A DNA stretch of 64,000 bases, taken from positions 186,001 through 250,000 of the forward strand of contig JAXQGB010000015.1 of assembly GCA_034331105.1 (NCBI GenBank), in the 5' to 3' direction. Position numbers and translations under genes: made by a program. Shown here one piece after another: positions 1 to 8,832 of this stretch (the stretch's first letter is position 1; each line of letters begins with the position of its first letter). A model generated the notes under the pieces. The model was not told where the DNA came from. It did no database searches and saw only the letters and a list, made by a program, of their open reading frames with translations. The DNA is from Caenicola sp034331105. GTDB taxonomy: Bacteria > Synergistota > Synergistia > Synergistales > Synergistaceae.

Positions 1-608
1 GCTTCTTCGTTCCAAACATCGTCTTCAAGAGGCATAAATTCTATTAATCGAAGGAGGACTTTCTCCCTTTTGGCGAAAGCCAGCAGTTCTCCGATCTCGC
101 CGTCATTGAAACCCCTTATCAGCACGGTGTTGAGTTTGATGTTCCTTATTCCCGCCCTTACAGCGGCCCTGATGCCCGAAAGGACATTGTCAATGTTGCC
201 AACCCTTGTCACATCGGCAAACTTTACAGGGTCAAGCGTATCAAGGCTTATGTTGAGTGAGTGCAGGTTTGCCCTAGCCAGATCATCCGCATACTGCCCA
301 AGCAAAGAAGCATTGGTCGTCAGGGCCGTCTTCATTTCCGGAAACTCTTTGTTGAGCTCCATAAGGAAGCTGACAAGCCCTCTTCTCACAAGAGGTTCTC
401 CTCCTGTAAATCTTACTTTCCTGACCCCCAGCTCCCATAGTACTCTGCAGAGGAAGGATATTTCCTCGTATCTCATTATCTCACTGTGATCCAGAAATTC
501 AACACCCTCTTGGGGCATGCAGTATTTACACCTGTAATTGCATCTGTCTGTCACCGAAATACGGACATAGTTCAGATCTCTTCCGAAGTCGTCTATCAGT
601 CTGTCCAT
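1..608 (-). CDS. moaA: GTP 3',8-cyclase MoaA (partial, C-terminus beyond the left edge)
   Basis: This radical SAM enzyme turns GTP into 3',8-cyclo-GTP, the first step of molybdopterin synthesis. About 202 N-terminal residues are present and the gene runs off the left end. Residues 23-30 read CNYRCKYC, the Cx3Cx2C SAM-cluster motif (C23, C27, C30), followed by an FTGGEPLVR motif that binds SAM. Family members are about 320-330 residues, so roughly a third is missing, including the C-terminal second Fe-S cluster. The ATG at 608 lies six bases after GGGAGG and overlaps the end of the upstream moeA fusion by 13 bp, so the two are probably translationally coupled. It is the last visible gene of the moeA-moeA-moaA run. 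Confidence 0.95.
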   Translation of the reverse strand, partial: MDRLIDDFGRDLNYVRISVTDRCNYRCKYCMPQEGVEFLDHSEIMRYEEISFLCRVLWELGVRKVRFTGGEPLVRRGLVSFLMELNKEFPEMKTALTTNASLLGQYADDLARANLHSLNISLDTLDPVKFADVTRVGNIDNVLSGIRAAVRAGIRNIKLNTVLIRGFNDGEIGELLAFAKREKVLLRLIEFMPLEDDVWNEE

Positions 609-2512
609 CTGTAGCCTCCCATAGCCTGAACAGTTTCTCTCCATTCCCTTTCCATAAGGCTGTCCAGAAGGGCCTGTACTGCCGGATGGTCCATGTAGAC
701 CGAAGGGATGACAAGTTCATAGGGCTCTTCTGCAAGCGGTATGAAGTCAAGCCCCAGAGCGTCCGCCGCTGATTTTATTCCGAGTGTTGCATCTGCCAGA
801 CCGGTAAAGACGCGGTTTGCAGCTTCCATGTGCGTAGTACACTGCTGTTCATAGCCCTTTATCTCGGAAGGGGATGTTCCTGTCATTTTCAAAAGGTGGT
901 CAAAGAGGACCCTTGTACCTGCTCCGGGCTGTCTGTTTGAGAACACATTGTCGCCTTCGCAGAGATGTTCGAATGTATTTATCTTTTTAGGATTGCCCTT
1001 CTGCACTATTATCCCCTGCGTCCTGTAAAAGACAGGGATCCGCTCCCATTTTGCCCCGTTGGCAAAGCGTTCGATAAAACTGTCGTTGTATGTCCCGTCC
1101 CTGTCGTCGAGAAGATGTGCCGCAGCCATGTGGCACTCTCCCCTGCTCAGGGCGGCAAGCCCCCCCATGCTGCCTACAGCCCGTGATACAAAATCTCCGC
1201 CCCTGCGTCTGATCGGAGTGACCAAAAGCTGTATAGCCGGGTCGTCAGAACCCTGGAAGAGTATTCTCCTGTCCAGCTCAACTTTTCTTTTCATCCAGAC
1301 TGTGACATCCGTCCCCTTCTCACATTCAAGGGCAGCAGCAGGAAGAAGAGCAATGCCGTCTGCCTCTGCCAACGCCCAAAGGACGCTCGCTCCGGAAGTA
1401 AGGGCCCAGGAATATATTGTATCTCCGACTTTAGCCGTTTTGACCCTAAGCCATTCCTCTATCCCTGCCGGCGAAGAATGCTGGACGAGGAGTTTGGTAT
1501 TCCAGGTTTCCCTGCATCCGACAGCTTCTTTTATCATACGGTCCGGGTCTTCATCTCTCGCTGAAAGAAAGTTGAGCAACGGATATACGAGACTCCACAG
1601 GACCACTGTGGTCGACATGGGAAACCCCGGAAGGCAAATAACAGGCTTGCCCTTTATCTCCGCGGCCATTGCCGGCCTGCCGGGTTTCATGCGTATCCAC
1701 CTGAAGATCACCTTTCCAAGATCTTCAAAGACCTCCAGAGTATGGTCCCTGCGGCCTTTTGCTGAACCTGCACCAACAAGCACCACATCATAATTATCCA
1801 CTCCTTCTGAAACTTTTTCCTTCAGAAGGGCGGGATCGTCGGGGACTACGGGGGAGACGTCCACATCAAATCCCCATTCCCTGAAGGATGCTTCGATAAA
1901 GAGTGAGTTGCTCTCTGCTACTGTGCCGGACTTGGGGTTTGGATCTGAAAGCCATTTTCCCCTTGATATGACCTCATCACCGGTCGGGATATAGAGCGTT
2001 CTGGGCTTTTTAAAGACCGGGACTTTTTCTATTCCTGCGCATAAAAAGAGCGAGATCAGAGCGGGTGTAACAGTATCTCCCTCTCTTGCTATGATCTGTC
2101 CTGCCATCACATCTTCGCCAAGCGGCCTTACATTGGCAGAAGGAGTCAGGCTTTTAAAGATCAAAAGATCGTCGCCCTCAATTGAAGAATCTTCTACCAT
2201 AAGGACGGCATTCGCCCAGTAAGGGACGTCAGCCCCGGTGTTCATCCACTGATATCGTGGAAGCTCCAAAGATACCGGCGTAGCCTGTGACGCGCCGATC
2301 GTAGAGGATGCATCCACTGCGTATCCGTCAACAGCGGAGGCAGCATAATGCGGAACGTTCCTGTGTGCCGTTATATCTTTAGTCAGGAGACAGCCAAGCG
2401 CCTCTGATATGTTTTTTTCAGTTGTATTTTTTACAGCCCGTTCTCCAAATGCTTTTTTCAGCATTTCTATGGCTGTTCGCAGCTCTATGTGTTCGCTGTA
2501 TCTGGCTACCAT
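596..2512 (-). CDS. MoeA-type molybdopterin molybdotransferase fused to a periplasmic-binding-protein-like domain
   Basis: The N-terminal ~400 residues are a MoeA domain, which inserts molybdate or tungstate into adenylylated molybdopterin. Visible motifs are AVDGYA, PTGDEV and LPGFP. The C-terminal ~220 residues resemble the PBP-like domain found in COG1910-type proteins, which may bind the oxyanion or a cofactor (family knowledge; ligand unknown). The usual DxN of MoeA appears here as ESN, as also seen in my recollection of fused MoeAs. The start chosen is the second ATG (2512), seven bases after GGAGG; the ATG at 2518 sits against the Shine-Dalgarno itself. It overlaps moeA upstream by 7 bp and moaA downstream. 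It is the second of two adjacent MoeA paralogs, suggesting division of labour, for example Mo against W. Confidence 0.9.
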   Translation of the reverse strand: MVARYSEHIELRTAIEMLKKAFGERAVKNTTEKNISEALGCLLTKDITAHRNVPHYAASAVDGYAVDASSTIGASQATPVSLELPRYQWMNTGADVPYWANAVLMVEDSSIEGDDLLIFKSLTPSANVRPLGEDVMAGQIIAREGDTVTPALISLFLCAGIEKVPVFKKPRTLYIPTGDEVISRGKWLSDPNPKSGTVAESNSLFIEASFREWGFDVDVSPVVPDDPALLKEKVSEGVDNYDVVLVGAGSAKGRRDHTLEVFEDLGKVIFRWIRMKPGRPAMAAEIKGKPVICLPGFPMSTTVVLWSLVYPLLNFLSARDEDPDRMIKEAVGCRETWNTKLLVQHSSPAGIEEWLRVKTAKVGDTIYSWALTSGASVLWALAEADGIALLPAAALECEKGTDVTVWMKRKVELDRRILFQGSDDPAIQLLVTPIRRRGGDFVSRAVGSMGGLAALSRGECHMAAAHLLDDRDGTYNDSFIERFANGAKWERIPVFYRTQGIIVQKGNPKKINTFEHLCEGDNVFSNRQPGAGTRVLFDHLLKMTGTSPSEIKGYEQQCTTHMEAANRVFTGLADATLGIKSAADALGLDFIPLAEEPYELVIPSVYMDHPAVQALLDSLMEREWRETVQAMGGYRWTD

Positions 2513-3741
2513 AACCATACCTCCGCCGTCTCTCCGGCTCTTATAGTCTCGCGGTCTTCGGGTATTCTAATAAATCCGTCTGCAGATGCAAGTGAAGAGA
2601 CGTAGCCTGACTTGGCAAGGATCGGATCAATTCTCCCGTCGAGGGTCATCCTGCATGGGACAAACTCTTCGGGGCCGGTCCTTGCTGTAAGGTCTCTCAA
2701 CATCGGCAGCTGCATTTTTATTCCATATCCTGTGTTGGCTGCGCCTATAAGTTTCAGCAGCAACGGGATCAGCAGAACGTACGCTACGGTAAAACAGGAA
2801 AGAGGATGCCCGGGAAGACTGACTACAAGCTTTTTGTCTGCAAGGCTGCCGGCAATGAGCGTTGGTTTTCCGGGGACAATATTTATGCCACGTATCATCA
2901 GGCCCGGTGCAGGAAGTTTTTCAAGGACCCTCGAGCAATGATCCCTGATCCCCACCGAAGAACCGCCGCTCAACACCAAAACATCACAACCTGCTGCCTC
3001 TTCCTTTACGGTTTTCTCAAAAAGATCGCCCTCATCAGAGAGAATTCCCCTATATTCTGAATCAAAACCATATCGGGAAAGAAGTGATCTGACAGACCAT
3101 CCGTTCACATCCCTTATTTTCCCGGGCGGAAGCGGGTACGTCTCGACAGGAACTATTTCGTCGCCTGTACTCAGGATGCTTATTTTAAGCTCTGTCACAG
3201 GAACGGCTTTAATACCCAGAGTAGCAAGAATGCTCATTGTTCTGAAATCTACCAGATCGCCCTTTGAGATGATCTTTTGTCCCGCGGGAAACTCTTCTCC
3301 GGCAAGTATTACATTCTCACCGGACTGTACAGCGCCCCTTACCTCCACCCATCCCCCAGCAAGAGATGTATTTTCGAGCATAACAACAGCATCCGATCCA
3401 TCGGGAAGCACGCCGCCTGTAGGAATGCCTGCAGCCTCTCCCGGTCTTATGGAAATGTCAGGCAGAATACCCATCGGGATATCTCCGGTCTTATTTAAAA
3501 ATGTGGGAGTGCCCGAAGTCGCGGCCATTACATCGGAACTTTGTACCGCAAAACCGTCCCTGAGGCTTCTTGTGAACGGTGGGTATTGTTCTTCGGCTTC
3601 AACGTCACAGGATATTCTTTTCCCCAGGGCAGAATCAATAGTCATATCGACAGTCCGCAAATGCCAAGGAAAGGAAAGCCCTTCAGCGACATGCTGGAGG
3701 GCCTGCATGCGAGGCGTGACCTCTTTAACAAAACCAGACAT
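2506..3741 (-). CDS. moeA: Molybdopterin molybdotransferase MoeA
   Basis: This 411-residue protein has the usual MoeA length and layout. LRDGFA lies near the N-terminus, STGDEIV and GKIRDVN in the middle domain, SGGSSVG and LPGHPLS near the MPT-binding core, and a small beta-barrel C-terminal domain. It should catalyse metal insertion into MPT-AMP in the cytoplasm. Unlike its downstream neighbour it is not fused to a PBP-like domain and keeps the DVN motif. The ATG at 3741 is preceded by AAAGGT about ten bases upstream; a TTG one codon earlier is less likely. It follows the SPOR gene by about 40 bp in the same long minus-strand run. Confidence 0.93.
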   Translation of the reverse strand: MSGFVKEVTPRMQALQHVAEGLSFPWHLRTVDMTIDSALGKRISCDVEAEEQYPPFTRSLRDGFAVQSSDVMAATSGTPTFLNKTGDIPMGILPDISIRPGEAAGIPTGGVLPDGSDAVVMLENTSLAGGWVEVRGAVQSGENVILAGEEFPAGQKIISKGDLVDFRTMSILATLGIKAVPVTELKISILSTGDEIVPVETYPLPPGKIRDVNGWSVRSLLSRYGFDSEYRGILSDEGDLFEKTVKEEAAGCDVLVLSGGSSVGIRDHCSRVLEKLPAPGLMIRGINIVPGKPTLIAGSLADKKLVVSLPGHPLSCFTVAYVLLIPLLLKLIGAANTGYGIKMQLPMLRDLTARTGPEEFVPCRMTLDGRIDPILAKSGYVSSLASADGFIRIPEDRETIRAGETAEVWLW

Positions 3742-3782
3742 CAAAACAGCGACCTTTCGTATCTTTATATTTTTTACAAAGG

Positions 3783-4433
3783 CTACTTTATCTCAACAAG
3801 AAAAAAGGGATATCCATCCTGCTCCAGTTTCTTTGACAGAGCTGCGCCCTCTTCTCTTCCGGTCTTCGGGTTTTTTACTCGCACTTTGTAAAAGGGGGCT
3901 CCGTCTTTTTTATCTTCAGTCATGTAGGCTGTATATCCCTTAGCCTTCACATCTTGTATCAGCTGGAGCGCGTTTTCTTTTGATGCGAATGCCCCTATCT
4001 GGACGTCCCATCTGGGCTCCTTAACAGAGGCAGGTTGGACCTTCTCGATTTGGGCTGTGGTTTCTTTGGGCGCTGCGGCCGGTTTCGCTGCCGCTTTTAC
4101 TTGTGCCGTCTCAGTTGATGCTTTTTTTTGCTGATCTTCCTTATTGACATCTACAGGCTGGGCAGGCTTTATCGAGACCTTTTTCTGTCCTGCCGGATCG
4201 AGTGGGACCTGAGCAGGAAGATCCTCTTTCTGTGTCGGCTGAACTGACTCCTGTTTTGCAGTTTCCTGCTCGTTGAATACTACATCGTCAGTTTCGCTTG
4301 AATTGAAGAAAAAAAGTTTTACACTGAAAAAAAGCAGTGCGGCCGCCATTATTACAGTTAACGGCAGTATGAACTGTCCAAACGTAGCCATAGGCTTTTT
4401 TTCCTTATAATTCCTCGTTCTTCTTGTGATCAT
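3783..4433 (-). CDS. SPOR-domain membrane protein
   Basis: This is a 216-residue protein with one N-terminal membrane segment (about residues 18-40), a long Lys/Gln/Ala/Pro-rich linker and a C-terminal SPOR domain (about 143-216, opening with WDVQIGAFASKENA). SPOR domains bind denuded glycan strands at division septa, which fits its place a few genes downstream of ftsZ. The topology predicts a short cytoplasmic tail and a periplasmic SPOR domain reaching into the cell wall, as in FtsN or DedD-like proteins, but the sequence alone does not show an FtsN role. The ATG at 4433 follows GGGGGTG by five bases. The low-complexity linker is typical of such proteins. Confidence 0.85.
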   Translation of the reverse strand: MITRRTRNYKEKKPMATFGQFILPLTVIMAAALLFFSVKLFFFNSSETDDVVFNEQETAKQESVQPTQKEDLPAQVPLDPAGQKKVSIKPAQPVDVNKEDQQKKASTETAQVKAAAKPAAAPKETTAQIEKVQPASVKEPRWDVQIGAFASKENALQLIQDVKAKGYTAYMTEDKKDGAPFYKVRVKNPKTGREEGAALSKKLEQDGYPFFLVEIK

Positions 4434-4451
4434 GCAGTCACCCCCATTGAA

Positions 4452-5918
4452 CTACCATAGACGTTCTAATTCTAACAGCGTTTTCGCTCTGGCGGCAGGA
4501 TCAAAACGTACTTTTTTTGAAATCCCATTATTTTTTGCCAGTGCCACACTCTCATTATACCCGTACCAGGCAAGTGAAAACTCGCTTTCTGCCTCTTTGG
4601 GGCTTGTCATCCTCAACTGAGGCCTTTTCTTCTTGATTTTTGTGAGTGCCTGGACCAGGATCCCATATTTCTTTCTTATCCCAGCTGTACCTTCAAACTC
4701 CATCCCGCTCCATACCGTACCGGGTTTAGGCACGAAGGGATTTACTGAAAGTATCAGATTCAGTCCTGTCTCTGCAATTATCCTCCCTGACAGGTCTGCT
4801 ATGGCTTCGATATCTTCATTGGTCTCACCGGGCAGCCCTGTCATGAAATAAAGTTTTGCCTGATCTATTCCAAGTGATGCTGCAAGTTTCAATTTTTCCA
4901 GAATAGTATCGTTGCTGAATTTCTTGCCGCACGAAAAACGCAGTTCATCGCTGCCTGTTTCCGGTGCGACCGTCACGCTGTGTCTTCCTCCCCTTTTAAG
5001 GGCAGAGAGCATTTTTTCTGTCAGCCGGTCGATCCTCAGTGAGGCGAAAGAAACTCCCTTGTTTTTGCTTTCAAGAAAATCCAGCAGATCTTCGATCTGA
5101 GGATGATCACCCGCTTCAGGTGTAACAAGTCCGACCTGTTCCACCTCGCATAGTGAGAATATTTCTTCAAGCCTCTCTTTTATCATTCCTGAATCCCTGT
5201 ACCTCATTTTCCCAAAGCATCCGGGGAGGGTGCAGTAACTGCAGTTTCGGACACAGCCTCTCTGCAGCTCTACAAGCAGTGTCTTGCCAAATGAGCTTCT
5301 GGGGGTCAGCCAGGTACTGTTCATCGGATGGACTGCATCAAGCGGCTGATCGTTAGCAAGGACTCTCTTTACTGTTACGCTGCCATTCCTTATATGTCGC
5401 GGCGGGACTAATATCGACGGATGTTCCGCAAGTTCATCAAGAAGTTTTTCCCTGTTCCCCGAGGCAAGATACCTGCGCAGAGATTCGACGGCGAATGGCA
5501 GTGCATCAAGGGCATCTCCTAAAATAATAAAGTCGCATACAGCGGAAAGAAGGAGCGGATTGATGTATGACATTGCACCCCCCGCCCCGATAATTGGATA
5601 GCTTCCTGAAAGCCTGTCCTCAAATAGAAGCGGTATATTGGCAGAGTTAAGCCACTTGAAAAAAATCTGGGCATTCCCTTCGTAGGCAACACTTGCTGTG
5701 ATAACAGGAAAACGCTCGAGAAGAGTATCCGCTTCTATCGATCGGAATGGCACAGGGTCATTGCAAAAACGTTCCACAGAAACGCCAAGTTCCTTTAATG
5801 ACCTGTAAATATAATGATATCCCAGGCTTGATGACGCAACGGAGTAATCTGCCGGGTAAAAGAGCGCCCAAGGAAGGTCTCCTCCCCTGGGCAGCTCTGA
5901 TACGCACTCTTCATCCAT
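4452..5918 (-). CDS. B12-binding-like radical SAM protein of unknown substrate
   Basis: This 488-residue protein has an N-terminal Rossmann-like region resembling the B12-binding domain of COG1032 proteins. A central radical SAM domain carries CVRNCSYC (Cx3Cx2C) near residue 220 and LITPE/TVAPE-type strands of the SAM barrel. The N-terminal part contains GAGGA and ILGDA motifs typical of the family, but no DxHxxG cobalamin motif is obvious, so B12 may not be bound through His. Close relatives are annotated only as radical SAM proteins; I do not assign a reaction. It begins 68 bp after ftsZ ends, with GGAAAG before ATG 5918, and is probably cotranscribed with it. Confidence 0.8.
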   Translation of the reverse strand: MDEECVSELPRGGDLPWALFYPADYSVASSSLGYHYIYRSLKELGVSVERFCNDPVPFRSIEADTLLERFPVITASVAYEGNAQIFFKWLNSANIPLLFEDRLSGSYPIIGAGGAMSYINPLLLSAVCDFIILGDALDALPFAVESLRRYLASGNREKLLDELAEHPSILVPPRHIRNGSVTVKRVLANDQPLDAVHPMNSTWLTPRSSFGKTLLVELQRGCVRNCSYCTLPGCFGKMRYRDSGMIKERLEEIFSLCEVEQVGLVTPEAGDHPQIEDLLDFLESKNKGVSFASLRIDRLTEKMLSALKRGGRHSVTVAPETGSDELRFSCGKKFSNDTILEKLKLAASLGIDQAKLYFMTGLPGETNEDIEAIADLSGRIIAETGLNLILSVNPFVPKPGTVWSGMEFEGTAGIRKKYGILVQALTKIKKKRPQLRMTSPKEAESEFSLAWYGYNESVALAKNNGISKKVRFDPAARAKTLLELERLW

Positions 5919-5986
5919 GCGATATTCTTTCCAGCTCTGCCATGCGGTGATCTTACCTGTGCAAGAGCCTGCTTCTCTTTTATTTT

Positions 5987-7399
5987 TCAGGATTTACGCC
6001 TCCGCCTTAAATAAGCAGGAACATCAAATTGATCAAGAGGAGCACCGCTTCCCTTGAACATGTCCTCGTCCTGAGTCTGTGTGGGCTGTGTCAGGGCTGT
6101 CCTTGTGATCCTTATAACAGTTGGCGTGTCCTGTTCCTGTGCAGAGAGAGATGGCTGGGGCTGTATCTTTTCCTCTGCAGCTGTTTTCTTGAGGTCGCCG
6201 ACGAAGCTCTCTTCTCTCGCTTCGGCAGGTTTCTCGGTGAGACTCTCTCTGGTTAACGGAACAGAAAAGGATTTTAATGAGGATCTTTTCTCAGCCTGGT
6301 CAGCAGACTGTTGGGCATTAGACTGAGGAATGCTTCTGGTCGAACTGAAAGCGTTGAGGTGCTTTACAGCTGATATGTCGACCTTTCTTGAAAAACCCGG
6401 ATCAGCTGAGACTTCTTTTTTCACATGATTGTCAAAACCGGTCGCAATTACTGTTATCTGTATGGAATCATCCATTTCGGGATCAAATACATGTCCCCAG
6501 ATTATGAAGGCATTTTCGTCCGCAGCTTCGGTAATGATCCTTGTTGCTTCGTTGATCTCGTGTATGCCGACATTCGCTCCGCCTGTGATGTTGAAGAGGA
6601 TGCCCTTTGCCCCGTTCATGTTGGTGTCCATCAGCGGGCTGTTGATCGCATTGTAAGCAGCGGTTGCGGCGCGTTTCTCTCCGTAGCCCTCTCCAATGCC
6701 CATTATCGCAGAACCAGCGTTGGACATTATCGTCCTCACATCAGCAAAGTCAACATTGACAAGGCCCGGACGCAGGATAAGGTCAGTCACTCCCTGTACA
6801 GCCTGGTGCAGTACTCCGTCAGCTATCCTGAACGCATCATTTATCGTTGTTTTTTTCTCTGTTACGCTGAGAAGCCTGTCGTTTGGGATTATTATCAGCG
6901 CGTCCACTTTGTCACGCAGCTGTGCAACACCCTGTGCAGCCTGTGCTATTCGGCGCTTTCCCTCAAAAGAAAACGGAAGCGTGACCACGGCTACAACAAG
7001 AGCATCGGCTTCCTTGGCAATAGAAGCTATTACAGGAGCAGCTCCGGTACCTGTTCCACCGCCCATACCTGCAGCAACGAAAACCATATCTGAACCTTCA
7101 ACTGCCGCTCTTATTTCTTCTCTTGATTCCTGTGCAGATTTGAAACCGATCTCGGGGTCAGAACCTGCACCAAGGCCTTTTGTAAGCTCTTTGCCCAGAA
7201 TGATCCTGCTCTTTGCCTCAGAGAGTTCAAGATGTGCCATATCAGTGTTTGCAGCGATAAACTCAACTCCGTTGAGTCCACCCCTTATTATGTGATTTAA
7301 CGCATTGTTGCCGGCACCCCCGACACCAACGACTTTTATTACTTCCCTTGTTGGGTAATTTGATTTATCCAACTGAAATATCTCAGTCATATCGACCAC
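5987..7399 (-). CDS. ftsZ: Cell division protein FtsZ
   Basis: FtsZ is the tubulin-like GTPase that forms the cytokinetic ring. The signature GGGTGTG lies at residues 113-119, GGAGNNA at 27-33 and the T7-loop region (NVDFADVR) around residue 210. The GTPase core ends near 325 and is followed by a long variable Ser/Gln/Lys-rich linker. The C-terminal peptide (LDQFDVPAYLRRRR) is the conserved tail that binds FtsA. At 470 residues it is longer than most FtsZ because of the linker. The start chosen is GTG at 7399, since AAGGGGGA lies six to seven bases before it; the ATG at 7390 is too far from that site. It directly follows ftsA. Confidence 0.98.
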   Translation of the reverse strand: MVDMTEIFQLDKSNYPTREVIKVVGVGGAGNNALNHIIRGGLNGVEFIAANTDMAHLELSEAKSRIILGKELTKGLGAGSDPEIGFKSAQESREEIRAAVEGSDMVFVAAGMGGGTGTGAAPVIASIAKEADALVVAVVTLPFSFEGKRRIAQAAQGVAQLRDKVDALIIIPNDRLLSVTEKKTTINDAFRIADGVLHQAVQGVTDLILRPGLVNVDFADVRTIMSNAGSAIMGIGEGYGEKRAATAAYNAINSPLMDTNMNGAKGILFNITGGANVGIHEINEATRIITEAADENAFIIWGHVFDPEMDDSIQITVIATGFDNHVKKEVSADPGFSRKVDISAVKHLNAFSSTRSIPQSNAQQSADQAEKRSSLKSFSVPLTRESLTEKPAEAREESFVGDLKKTAAEEKIQPQPSLSAQEQDTPTVIRITRTALTQPTQTQDEDMFKGSGAPLDQFDVPAYLRRRRKS

Positions 7400-7433
7400 A
7401 AAAAATCCCCCTTTTAATTATTCAGGGTCATGT

Positions 7434-8789
7434 CTAAAACAGGTCCTTGAAGGCATTTTTCAGTCCTTCAAGCGGATTGAAGCCGGAACCTGAAGCTTTG
7501 TTGTTTTCATCCAGCTTTATCCTGACTCTTGTTTCAGGTACTATGGAAGGTCTGCCGGAATCTTCTCCGGATACCCCACGGATCAGCGGATTGTCAAGGT
7601 AGCGGAAAGGATCCCTCTCCCTTTCCAAAATGTATCGTATGATGCCCGCCACAGCTGAGTATTCCTGACTGTTCCTTCCGGGAGGCATCCTGTTGGCATC
7701 AATGGGCGAGGATATTCTTGAAGGAAGGTCCATAACATCCAGCACAAAAGCGTCTATGCCCTCTGTTTTAGAGACTCCGCCTGTCAATATTACGCCGGCA
7801 GGGAGCATGGAAATGCCCGCTGCTCTTATCTGAGGGCGGATCAGGACTTCACAGAGTTCCTCCATCCTGCACCTGACTATCTCATGCAGGTCCTTCTTGG
7901 CAATGCTGTAGTTTCTGCTGTTGTAAACAAAATCAACTGTCTCTTCCGGATCTTCAGGCCCGGTGAAGACAGATATTTCCCTTTTAAGTTCTTCGGCTTT
8001 GTTCAGCGGCAGTTTAAGTACGCTTCCGATGTCGTTGGTTATGTGGTCGCCGCCCACTGATATCAGGCCAAGGTGCTTGGGCCTGCCGTCAGAGAAAACC
8101 GCAACTCCTGTCGTACCGCCGCCAATATCTATAACGACAGCACCGGCAAGGGCCTCTTCAGGGGAGATGACTCCCAGTGCCGCTGCAAGAGGCTTGAGCA
8201 CCAGTCCCGAAACATCCAGTCCTGCCTTGTCTACGCAGTTCAGAACGTTCTGGATCGTTGATGTGGGAACTATCACTGACTGCAGCTGGATGTCCAGCCT
8301 TATAGCCGTCATGCCCAACGGGTCATCTATACCTACATTCCCGTCAAGTGAATACTCGACCGGGATCGTGTGCAGTATACTTTGGTTCGCCGGTACTGCT
8401 ACATCGGCCTGAGCAGCTTCAATGACTCTTTCAATGTCGAGCTGCATAACAGGACGTGGAGTACGGCCAAGGGAGACCATACCTTTTGTGCGAATGCTGG
8501 TCACTTCACCTCCGCCAAAAGCCACAGTAACTTCCGTAATATCCTGGCCGACCATATTCTGTGCGTCGCTCACTGCCTGTCTTACAGAGCGAACAGCCTG
8601 GTCAAGATTAACGATCAGTCCCTTCCTTATACCATTTGACGGAGCCTGTCCGACACCGATGATCTGAGCTTCCTCACTCCCATGCTCCCTTTCAGCAACA
8701 ACGACCGTGACCTTACTGGTACCAAGGTCAAGTCCTGCAAGGAGTTCGGGCTCTCGATCCGATGAATAACCTGAGGCTTTCTTAAACAA
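7434..8789 (-). CDS. ftsA: Cell division protein FtsA
   Basis: FtsA is the actin-like ATPase that tethers FtsZ filaments to the membrane. The ASKHA phosphate-1 loop is visible as GLDLGTSK near residue 20, and phosphate-2 as VIDIGGGTTG near residue 220. The C-terminus (NPLEGLKNAFKDLF) is an amphipathic helix that serves as the membrane anchor. The 451-residue length is typical. Translation probably begins at TTG 8789, eight bases after AGGGGG; no ATG is suitably placed. It lies between ftsQ and ftsZ, the canonical order. Confidence 0.97.
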   Translation of the reverse strand: MFKKASGYSSDREPELLAGLDLGTSKVTVVVAEREHGSEEAQIIGVGQAPSNGIRKGLIVNLDQAVRSVRQAVSDAQNMVGQDITEVTVAFGGGEVTSIRTKGMVSLGRTPRPVMQLDIERVIEAAQADVAVPANQSILHTIPVEYSLDGNVGIDDPLGMTAIRLDIQLQSVIVPTSTIQNVLNCVDKAGLDVSGLVLKPLAAALGVISPEEALAGAVVIDIGGGTTGVAVFSDGRPKHLGLISVGGDHITNDIGSVLKLPLNKAEELKREISVFTGPEDPEETVDFVYNSRNYSIAKKDLHEIVRCRMEELCEVLIRPQIRAAGISMLPAGVILTGGVSKTEGIDAFVLDVMDLPSRISSPIDANRMPPGRNSQEYSAVAGIIRYILERERDPFRYLDNPLIRGVSGEDSGRPSIVPETRVRIKLDENNKASGSGFNPLEGLKNAFKDLF

Positions 8790-8832
8790 TCAAATAGCCC
8801 CCTCTCTTCTTGATGAGAAACATTTTCGACTC

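Noticed and set aside
1059..1793. A 244-codon plus-strand frame, with similar long antisense frames at 6425-7093, 6696-7295 and 38581-39318
   Set aside because: All lie opposite well-supported genes (moeA fusion, ftsZ, addB) and give Ser/Arg-rich products without motifs.
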